DNA of 64,000 nucleotides, taken from the NCBI GenBank assembly GCA_028818855.1, contig JAPPMY010000124.1, forward strand, positions 1 to 64,000. The letters run 5' to 3'. How positions within the stretch are numbered: position 1 is the stretch's first letter; every line of letters starts with the position of its first letter. The notes beneath the pieces were generated by a model. That model made no database searches. It saw nothing but the letters and a program-made list of their open reading frames with translations, and was not told where the DNA came from. This document shows positions 10,001 through 16,483 of this stretch, piece after piece. This stretch comes from Rhodospirillales bacterium (GTDB lineage: Bacteria; Pseudomonadota; Alphaproteobacteria; UBA828). A program made the position numbers and the translations under genes.

Positions 10001-13000
10001 TCGTCGTGGGAGACCAGCGCCAGAGCGCCGGGGACCGCCACCGCCTGCCAGAAGCTCCATTCCTCGGCCGTGAACGCCTGCGCGTCGCTGTGCAGGAACA
10101 GGACCTCGGCCGCGTGCCGGCGCAGCAGGCCGCCCTCGAGCGCGGCGGGCTCGCGCGCGGTGGGATCGAGGCAGTCGAAGCGAAGCGCGGCGTCGTGCCC
10201 GTGGAAGGCGTCGAAGTGCGCCCGGGCGCCCTCCTCGTCGTCGCCGATGAGCCAGAACTCGCTCTGCGCCTCCTGCCGCGACAGGTGGTCGACACAGCGG
10301 TGGAGCACGGTCCGCTCCGGCTCCAGGGCGCCGGCAAACTCCAGCGCATGGCAGGCGCGGACGTCGCCGCCCTCGTCCTCGGGCCGCTCCAGGGCGGCGA
10401 TCAGCGCGGCGGGCTCGATCTCGCCCTCGGGCAATCGCTCCGCAATCGCGCGGCCGTCGGCGACGAACTTCGGCTGCCAGGCGATGCGGTGCTTGCTGTG
10501 CGGCAGGTCGACCCGCCTCGGGTTCGAGATGAAGGAGATGTACTTTTCGATGTGAAGGACGAGGTCCCCGGTCGCGCCGTCATAGCAGCTCAAGCTGCCT
10601 GAGACCCACTCGCCCGTCTGCACGGAGTATTGGCCCTTGTCGTCGACTTCGTAGCGAATTCCGCCGGGATAGGTTACGCGACAGGTCATCCGCGGCACCG
10701 TGGGTGGGCGCAGGAACGTCACGTTCTCGGCCCGGCGCGGAATGGCAAAGAGATCTGCGCCGAGCATCAGGTCGTAGAGATACGACTGCAGTCCACCGTC
10801 GAGCAGGGCCGGAAACAGGACATAGCCCTCCCTCTGGCCGCCTCGCCACAACGCTTCGTCCATCTCGACATCGAACAGCAGGTGGTCGGTAGCCACATCG
10901 CGCCGCAGGCGGCGCATGTTCCGGAAGTTGGGGCCGTACTGGAATGTCTCGCCGAGGACCGCCTCGAAACGTTCGTAAAGTTCATCGTCCGCCCCATAGG
11001 CCAGGGGCTGGTAGCGCGAGGCGTCGATCTCGGACACGTTTGCCGGCACGTCCGGCACGTTGTCGGGCCCGATGCGCCGCACATGCCCACAGCCGTGCAG
11101 CTCGCTCTTCGCGTCGATGTCGTAAGGCTGGGTCGTTACGGTGAGGGTGAATTCGTCCGGCGAATTGGGGACCGGCTGCAGGGCCGTCTGCAGCGGCACC
11201 GGCGTCCTCGGGATCGGGCAAGGCTGCAGGAATTCCAGCATCTCTATATGGACGGGCGCACCTTCGAGAGCCTGCAGAACGAGTTCTATAAAGCCGGCGG
11301 CCGGCATGATCGGCGCGTGATGCACGCGGTGCTCCGCCAGCCACGGAAAGGCTCGTTCCGATAGCCGCGCTTCGAACGAAAGGCGGTCGCCCGGTATGCG
11401 GTGGCCGACCAGGGGCCCGTGCGCGTACTCGCTCTGATAGAGGAAGAATTCGTCATCGAGCGTCCTGTCGACGGTCTTCTGCTCGTCGCGCGGGTGCCCC
11501 GGCAGCAGGGGGACGATGGGGTCCGGCCGCGGATACTGGGCGGCGAAGTCCAGCGGGACGCCGGCCCTGAAGAGGGCGCCGAGCGCCGCGTGGAAGGCGA
11601 GGCGCGTGTCGGTCTCCCGCATCAGGGTCGGGATGGAGACGGGCGGCGATGCGGCGCCTTCCACGCACTGGGCGACGATGGGCTGGAGCGCCGAGTGAGG
11701 CGCCACCTCCAGCACCACATCGGGCCGGTGCTCGCGGATCACCGTCTCCATCGCGGCGGCGAAGCGGACAGGCTGGCGGATGTTGGACCACCAGTAGGCG
11801 CTGTCCAGCCGCTCGGCCGCCGCGCCCGTCACGGACGAGACGAACGGCACGTCAAGCTCGAAGGCGCGATCGGCGAGGAAGGCAAGCGCGTCGGATGCGC
11901 CGTCCCTGATGGCGTCCATCGCCCGGGAGTGGAAGGCGATGTTGCCTGGGATCAGGCGGTTCTGGAGGCTGCGGCGATCCAGCGCCTCCATCACCGGCTG
12001 GAGGTCTCCCTCGCGGCCGCAGATGACGGTGTTGGCCGGCGCGTTCTCGCAGGCGATCTCGACGGCGACGGGCCCGCCCTCCTCGAGGCGGAAGGGGATC
12101 CTCATCTCGTCCAGCAGCTCTTCCACGCCGGGCCGGTCGAGGCCGATGGAGAGCATGCGGCCGGACCCTGCCACGCGCTGCTGCAGGGTGGCGCGATGGA
12201 AGACCAGGCGCGTGGCATCGGCAAGCGAGAGCGCGCCGCAGGCGTAGGCCGCGGCGACTTCGCCGGAGCTGTGGCCCACCACGCAGTCGGGATAGACGCC
12301 CCAGGTCTTGAACAGCTCCACCAGCGCGCACTGGATCATGAAGATGGCGGGCTGGGCGAGCTGAACCTCGTCGAGCTCGTCCTGCGGAGCGGAGAAGCAG
12401 GCCTCGCGCAACGAGGTCGTCGCATGTTCGCGCCAGTGCTCGTCGATGGCGTCGACGGCGCGGCGGAACACGGGATGGGCATCGTAGAGCGCGCGGCCGC
12501 AGCCGGCCCACTGAGTCCCCTGCCCGGCGAACACCATCGCGAGCCGCCGCTCGCCCTCCTCCGCCGAGGCGATGGGCGCTTCCTCCTCCACGAAGGCATC
12601 CAACGCCTCACTCAATTCGGGCACGCTCCGCGCCACGAATGAGGTGCGCGCGGCGAAGTGGGTGCGGCGGCGGCTGAGATTGCCGGCGAGCGCGTAGAGA
12701 TCCACCGATTGGTCGTCGAGCAGCCGGCGCAGACGCCCCGCGCTCTCGATCAGCGCCTTCGGCGTGCGCGCCGAGAGCGGGATCATGTAGCCCGCGTCAG
12801 GCGCCAGCGGCAGCGACCAAAGCCGGGGCCGCAGCGGCCGGTGCTCGCGCACCACGCAGTGCCCGTTGGCGCCGCCGAAGCCGAAGGAGTTGATCCCGAC
12901 GACGACGGGGTGCTCGGGGAACGGCTCGCATTCCGTCTGCACCTCCATGGGGCAACGCGCGAAGTCGATCTCCGGATTGGGGGCCTGGAAGCTCTTGGAC

Positions 13001-14157
13001 GTGGGCGCGAAGGTGCGCCGCCGCATCATCAGGACGACCTTGAGGAGCGCGCAGTGGAAGGCGGCGGCCTCCATGTGCCCGACGTTGCTCTTGACGCTGG
13101 AGACCCGGAGCGGGTCCGCGCGCCCGGAATCGCCGAACGCCTCGGCAATGGCGTTGCCCTCGATGCGGTCGCCGACGGCGGTTCCCGTGGCGTGGGCCTC
13201 GATGTAGTCGAAGTCGCGCGGCGAGAGGCCGGCGCGGGCCGACGCCGCGCGCATCAGCTCGACCTGAGCGTGGCGGGTGGGTGCGCTGATGAAGCGGCCG
13301 GGCGCGAGGCCCGCTGAACCGTCGGCCGTCCCGGCTGCGTTCACCGCGGTCGATTCGATCACGGCGTAGATGGGGTCGCCGTCGCGCTCGGCCGCCGCGA
13401 GCGGCTTGACGGCGAAGACGAACGAGCCTTCGGAGCGCATGTAGCCGTTGGCCCCGGCATCGAAGGAATGGCAGGTGCCGTCCGGGCTGATGATCCCCAT
13501 GAGGTTGAAGCTGCTGCTCATCCGGGCACTGCCGAGATAGGTGACGGCGCCGACGAGCGCCTGGTCGCAGTCGCCGCTGCGGAGCGCGTTCATCGCCGCG
13601 TGCAGCGCGGTCACGCCGGCGGAGCAGGCCGTGCAGTAGGTCGCCGACGAGCCCATGAGGTTGAAGTGGTAGGAGACGCGGTTGGCCAGCATGGCGAGGC
13701 TGATGCCGGAGACGGAGTACTCCGTGACGCCATGTTGCGGCCGCCAGTTGGAGACGGCCGGAACCTGAGAGCCGATGAAGACCCCGGTGGGGCTGTTGCG
13801 CAGCGAATGGAGATCCCAGCCGACGTGCTCGATGGCCTCCCACGCGCAATTCAGCAGCATCCTCACCTGCGGCTCGGTCTGCCTCAATTCGTTGTGGGAC
13901 ATGCCGAAGAAGGCGCGGTCGAAGAGCAACTCGTCCTCGTCGCGGATCAGCCCCTCGTAAGGGCTCGCGAGGCGGCCGGGGCCCGAAAATTCTCCTATGG
14001 GGACGTGGCCCTTGCCATAACGAACGCTTATAGGCTCCCGGACGACCTCGCGCTCGCTCAGCAGGCGCCAAAAATCCGCATCCGAGCGGATGCCGCCCGG
14101 CATGCGGTGGCTGTAGCCCACGATGGCGACCCCGTCGCCGACGTTGCGAGCGTCCAT
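7090..14157 (-). CDS. Type I polyketide synthase, one fully reducing module
   Basis: The 2355-residue protein is ordered as follows. KS about 8-440, with Cys178 in TACSA, His322 in HATGT and His361 in KSNVGH. AT about 538-850, with Ser630 in GHSSGE and an AFHS motif suggesting malonyl-CoA. DH about 905-1210, with His943 and Asp1120-x3-Gln1124. A central region about 1230-1610. ER about 1612-1940 with SAMGGIG. KR about 1955-2180, with TGGLGGFG, an LDD motif typical of B-type, and Tyr2109/Asn2113. ACP about 2220-2300, with Ser2257 in GLNS. There is no loading domain or thioesterase, so an iterative fully reducing synthase released by the adjacent reductase is the simplest reading. ATG 14157 directly precedes the KS domain. 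The first DH motif has His where Gly is usual. The C-terminal tail is acidic, then basic. Confidence 0.93.
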   Translation of the reverse strand: MDARNVGDGVAIVGYSHRMPGGIRSDADFWRLLSEREVVREPISVRYGKGHVPIGEFSGPGRLASPYEGLIRDEDELLFDRAFFGMSHNELRQTEPQVRMLLNCAWEAIEHVGWDLHSLRNSPTGVFIGSQVPAVSNWRPQHGVTEYSVSGISLAMLANRVSYHFNLMGSSATYCTACSAGVTALHAAMNALRSGDCDQALVGAVTYLGSARMSSSFNLMGIISPDGTCHSFDAGANGYMRSEGSFVFAVKPLAAAERDGDPIYAVIESTAVNAAGTADGSAGLAPGRFISAPTRHAQVELMRAASARAGLSPRDFDYIEAHATGTAVGDRIEGNAIAEAFGDSGRADPLRVSSVKSNVGHMEAAAFHCALLKVVLMMRRRTFAPTSKSFQAPNPEIDFARCPMEVQTECEPFPEHPVVVGINSFGFGGANGHCVVREHRPLRPRLWSLPLAPDAGYMIPLSARTPKALIESAGRLRRLLDDQSVDLYALAGNLSRRRTHFAARTSFVARSVPELSEALDAFVEEEAPIASAEEGERRLAMVFAGQGTQWAGCGRALYDAHPVFRRAVDAIDEHWREHATTSLREACFSAPQDELDEVQLAQPAIFMIQCALVELFKTWGVYPDCVVGHSSGEVAAAYACGALSLADATRLVFHRATLQQRVAGSGRMLSIGLDRPGVEELLDEMRIPFRLEEGGPVAVEIACENAPANTVICGREGDLQPVMEALDRRSLQNRLIPGNIAFHSRAMDAIRDGASDALAFLADRAFELDVPFVSSVTGAAAERLDSAYWWSNIRQPVRFAAAMETVIREHRPDVVLEVAPHSALQPIVAQCVEGAASPPVSIPTLMRETDTRLAFHAALGALFRAGVPLDFAAQYPRPDPIVPLLPGHPRDEQKTVDRTLDDEFFLYQSEYAHGPLVGHRIPGDRLSFEARLSERAFPWLAEHRVHHAPIMPAAGFIELVLQALEGAPVHIEMLEFLQPCPIPRTPVPLQTALQPVPNSPDEFTLTVTTQPYDIDAKSELHGCGHVRRIGPDNVPDVPANVSEIDASRYQPLAYGADDELYERFEAVLGETFQYGPNFRNMRRLRRDVATDHLLFDVEMDEALWRGGQREGYVLFPALLDGGLQSYLYDLMLGADLFAIPRRAENVTFLRPPTVPRMTCRVTYPGGIRYEVDDKGQYSVQTGEWVSGSLSCYDGATGDLVLHIEKYISFISNPRRVDLPHSKHRIAWQPKFVADGRAIAERLPEGEIEPAALIAALERPEDEGGDVRACHALEFAGALEPERTVLHRCVDHLSRQEAQSEFWLIGDDEEGARAHFDAFHGHDAALRFDCLDPTAREPAALEGGLLRRHAAEVLFLHSDAQAFTAEEWSFWQAVAVPGALALVSHDEGRAIAPAAGWRTLRAGRGSTLLQAPSWSAAEPGDAALPGPRWVLGEPQSWAAAWASLLDDPSVHPLAWESLASDERLDPEACPHAEDVQAIDVFFDRDPEDPTGERAVSHLVALIQSLVPYRIDQASGRCRLTVVTRQAILDADDARGSALWGAVRSMAAEVADEAKLDFRLVDLGDAGDLKTLAWLARHDLRERELAVRAGRLWVPRVLSNRQEFPPVPAGEHPPYRLFLENAGQIAGLQMKTYEPPPLGPHHVEIEVAAAALNFRDVMVTLGLLPALAYERSALGREVGMEASGVVRRAGTAVEGLEPGDEVVFVDGGCIANRTVVGQHRVFPKPAGLSMEEAASSLSVYVTSYYALVHLARLRKGQRVLIHSAMGGIGQAAIALANDVGAEVYATAGSESKRARLLELGVRAAFDSHSEDWYAELMQATGGQGVDVVLNSLAGRHVSLCLEALRPGGWHCEIGKVDIYADSALGLRVFRKNLRFAAIDLDRLMVDDPLLSRELSQACLDLLDRGVVPPLPVTVFPYGDYAKALRLMTTGQHQGKLVLQAPPASADPGFPIDDRRPLLDPDATYLVTGGLGGFGQRLLPYLVSAGARHLTLMDRDPARRRSESWLRRSTTLTDIGKGLEIDLVQGDVAVEADVRRCVANTKKPLKGVFHLAGTLDDCLLADLSAESLARVFAPKARGALNLHRATAGLALDHFVMVSSTSSTFGNPGQINYSAANAYLDGLAACRHRQGLPALSYNLAAVADAGMAARNLGVLRLMKAAGMPPVSSYFAVANLDHALRTMGGSDHLITALFKRLLWSVESSDYMRTGRLMSNQDAFSVGSDERLTVEAVMAQIAAKVAELCGHDEGGLEEPLSSFGLNSISVAELGAFIQSEFGFQASALELMTTASCQSLAHAIVHGTETDDEADADDEDGEAGDAPLVAARRVRRNPSVFASQPEDHFPPAPCSGRRAPGALAAE

Positions 14158-14215
14158 GTGAACTGAACTTCGACGAGAAGGCGTGGGTGACGCCGCACCG
14201 GCGACTACCTGACGA

Positions 14216-14244
14216 CCAGTCGGTGAAACGGAAAACCCGACTGG
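14216..14244. repeat. Inverted repeat in the polyketide synthase leader
   Basis: Perfect 8-bp arms CCAGTCGG and CCGACTGG are separated by 13 bp. The site lies about 60-90 bp before the synthase start and downstream of the predicted promoter, so it would be in the 5' leader. It has no following T-run, so it is not a normal terminator for the RidA-like gene. An operator or an RNA hairpin are both possible. Confidence 0.4.
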
Positions 14245-14319
14245 CCCTAGTCGATCGTGCCGCGTTTCAAGCCTTTTCGGTCGGCCTTCCTCCCCTTGGT
14301 CGACACGCGATGTTGAAAT

Positions 14320-14348
14320 CCTATAGCCAACGGCGCGATCACCTCCAA
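14320..14348 (-). promoter_or_regulatory. Candidate promoter for the polyketide synthase operon
   Basis: On the minus strand, TTGGAG (14348-14343), a 17-bp spacer and TATAGG (14325-14320) resemble a sigma-70 promoter. It lies between the RidA-like gene and the synthase, about 160 bp before the start codon. Prediction by eye only. Confidence 0.4.
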
Positions 14349-14402
14349 TATCGATTTCTTGGCCGCTCCATAAGTTTCGCTGATCGCTGGAGGCGTCCCT
14401 GC

Positions 14403-14813
14403 CTACGAGTCCACGATCTCGCCTTCGACCATGGCGATCGCCTCGATCTCGATTTCCAGCTCGGGCAGCGCGAGGCCCGTGATCTCGACGATGGTGTCGG
14501 CCGGATAGGGCGGTGTGAAGTACGTCTCGCGCAGGTCCACGATCTTGCCGAAGTTCCCCATGTCCTTCAGGTAGATGTTCACCTTGACGATCTTGGCCAA
14601 GCTGGAGCCGCCGGCCTCCAGCACCGCCGCCAGGTTCCTGAAGGTCTGCTCGGCCTGTGCGTCGAAATCGCCCGCGCCGACGACGTTGCCGTCTAGGTCG
14701 ATGGCAGCCTGGCCCGAGACGAAAATCAGGTCGCCGACGCGGTAGGCCTGCGCCAGCCTGAAAGCCTCGTAGGGATCGGGGTCGGTCTTGATACGAAGGG
14801 CGTTCTCGGCCAT
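14403..14813 (-). CDS. RidA (YjgF/YER057c/UK114) family protein
   Basis: The 136-residue protein is a RidA-family trimer subunit: VGDLIFVSGQAAIDLDGNVVG, the QTFRNLAAVLEAGGSSLAKIVKVNIYL core, and the C-terminal YPADTIVEITGLALPELEIEIEAIAMV strand pair. In true RidA a conserved Arg before TxVxV binds enamine or imine substrates. Here that place reads YPADTIVEI, with Asp in the region, so imine deaminase activity is doubtful. It lies 245 bp upstream of the polyketide synthase on the same strand and is divergent from the crotonase gene. It could belong to either pathway. Confidence 0.85.
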   Translation of the reverse strand: MAENALRIKTDPDPYEAFRLAQAYRVGDLIFVSGQAAIDLDGNVVGAGDFDAQAEQTFRNLAAVLEAGGSSLAKIVKVNIYLKDMGNFGKIVDLRETYFTPPYPADTIVEITGLALPELEIEIEAIAMVEGEIVDS

Positions 14814-14932
14814 CGGTCTTCTCCGTCGCTGGGTGATGAGGTGGCGTTGCCGAACGGCATCCTCGCCGAGGGCGCCGGTAGATGCTAGGACGCGCCGAGC
14901 CGCAACTGCAGCGCCAGCAGGAGACATGCGAC

Positions 14933-15730
14933 ATGAGCGACACTGTGCTGATCGAGCGAGGGGGCGGCATCGCCCGGGTGACCCTCAACCGGCCCGACGT
15001 GCTGAACGCGCTCAACGACGAGCTGTGCGATGCCCTGGTCGGCACGCTGGCCGCCGTGGAGCGCGACCCCGAGGTGCGCGTGATGGTGCTGCGGGGCGCC
15101 GGCGGCTACTTCATGGCGGGCGGCGACCTGCGCGCCTTCCACGCGCTGATCGAGCGTGCGCCGGAGGAGCGCAGGCGGCACTTCGAGACGATGATCGACC
15201 GGGTCCACGCGATCATCCGCATCATGCGGCGGATGCCGCAGCCGATCGTCGCCAGGATCGACGGCGCCGCCGGCGGCTTCGGGCTGAGCCTGGTGCTGGC
15301 CTGCGACCTCGCGATTGCCGCTGCTGACGCCATCTTCACCATGGCCTACTGCCGCATCGGCACTAGCCCCGACGGGTCTTCCACCTGGTTCCTGCCGCGC
15401 ACGGTGGGCGCCAAGAAGGCGATGGAGCTTGCGCTCTTGGGCGAGCGCTTCGGCGCGCGGGAGGCCGAGCGGCTCGGCATCGTGAACCGGGTCGTCTCGC
15501 CGCACCGGCTTGACGAGGAGACGGACGCGATGGCGCGGCGGCTTGCCGCCGGCCCGGCGCTCGCCTACGCCAACACCAAGCGGCTCCTCCAGGCCTCGCC
15601 CCATGCCTCGCTGGAGGAGCAGCTCCAGGCGGAAGGCGAGCGCTTCGCGGACTGCGCGGCGAGCGCGGATTTCGCCGAAGGGGTGACGGCCTTCGTCGAG
15701 AAGCGCAGGCCCGCCTTCACCGGGCGCTGA
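14933..15730 (+). CDS. Enoyl-CoA hydratase/isomerase family protein, PaaG-like
   Basis: The 265-residue crotonase-fold protein shows the oxyanion-hole segment GGYFMAGGDLRAF (57-69) and IDGAAGGFGLSLVLACDLAIAA. It has Asp147 in TSPDGSSTWFLPR where hydratases have a catalytic Glu. Asp at this place is typical of PaaG-type enoyl-CoA isomerases. The start ATG 14933 has an AGGAG about 9 bp upstream. A downstream SDR follows after 3 bp, so the two probably act on the same acyl-CoA. The substrate cannot be read from the sequence. Confidence 0.85.
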   Translation: MSDTVLIERGGGIARVTLNRPDVLNALNDELCDALVGTLAAVERDPEVRVMVLRGAGGYFMAGGDLRAFHALIERAPEERRRHFETMIDRVHAIIRIMRRMPQPIVARIDGAAGGFGLSLVLACDLAIAAADAIFTMAYCRIGTSPDGSSTWFLPRTVGAKKAMELALLGERFGAREAERLGIVNRVVSPHRLDEETDAMARRLAAGPALAYANTKRLLQASPHASLEEQLQAEGERFADCAASADFAEGVTAFVEKRRPAFTGR

Positions 15731-15733
15731 GCC

Positions 15734-16474
15734 GTGGCCGGGCGGCTCGCGGGCAAGACCGCGCTGATCACGGCAGCAGGGCAAGGGATCGGCCACGCGA
15801 CCGCCGTCGCCTTCCAGAAGGAAGGGGCCAGGCTCTGGGCGACCGACATCGACGAGGCCAGGCTCGCGGGCCTCGCCACGCTGGAGGGCGTGAGCTGCCG
15901 GGCGCTCGACGTGCGCGACGGCGATGCCGTGGCGGCGGCGGCCGCGGAGATCGGCGCGCTTGACGTGCTCTTCAACTGCGCGGGCCGCGTGCCCCACGGC
16001 GCGATCCTCGACTGCGAGGCGCAGGACTGGGCGGAGACGCTCGACCTCAACGTGACCGCGACGTACCGGATGATCCGCGCCTTCCTGCCGGCGATGCTTG
16101 CGCAGGGCGCAGGCTCGATCATCAACATGGCGTCGGTGGTCTCGACCGTGAAGGCCGCGCCCGAGCGCTGCGCCTACCACGCCAGCAAGGCCGCGGTCAT
16201 CGGCCTCACCAAGTCGGTCGCGTTCGACTACGCGGCGCGCGGCATCCGCTGCAACGCGATCTGCCCCGGCGCGATCGACACCCCCTCCTTCGACGAGCGC
16301 ATGAACGCGCACCCGGAGCCTGCGGCCGTACGGGCGGCCTTCATCGCGCGCCACCCGGTGGGGCGCATCGGCTCGCCCACGGAGGTCGCGGCGCTCTCCG
16401 TCTATCTGGCATCGGACGAATCTGCCTTCACCACCGGCCAGGCGCTGGTGATCGACGGCGCCTGGAGCCTATAG
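15734..16474 (+). CDS. Short-chain dehydrogenase/reductase
   Basis: The 246-residue classical SDR starts at GTG 15734, three bp after the crotonase stop. The cofactor loop is AAGQGIG (14-20), the NAG motif is NCAG (81-84), and catalytic residues are Ser134, Tyr148 and Lys152 (YHASK). The sequence style, including CPGAIDTPSF and the C-terminal GQALVIDGAWSL, resembles the type 2 (R)-beta-hydroxybutyrate dehydrogenase or sugar-acid dehydrogenase branch. The Asp at the end of beta-strand 2 (TDID) favours NAD(H). Pairing with the crotonase suggests a beta-hydroxyacyl substrate, but this is inference. Confidence 0.85.
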   Translation: MAGRLAGKTALITAAGQGIGHATAVAFQKEGARLWATDIDEARLAGLATLEGVSCRALDVRDGDAVAAAAAEIGALDVLFNCAGRVPHGAILDCEAQDWAETLDLNVTATYRMIRAFLPAMLAQGAGSIINMASVVSTVKAAPERCAYHASKAAVIGLTKSVAFDYAARGIRCNAICPGAIDTPSFDERMNAHPEPAAVRAAFIARHPVGRIGSPTEVAALSVYLASDESAFTTGQALVIDGAWSL

Positions 16475-16483
16475 CCGCCGATC

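Noticed and set aside
14158-15045. N-terminal extension of the PKS frame through the RidA-like gene
   Set aside because: The upstream part of that frame is a shadow of the RidA gene; the real KS domain begins at ATG 14157.
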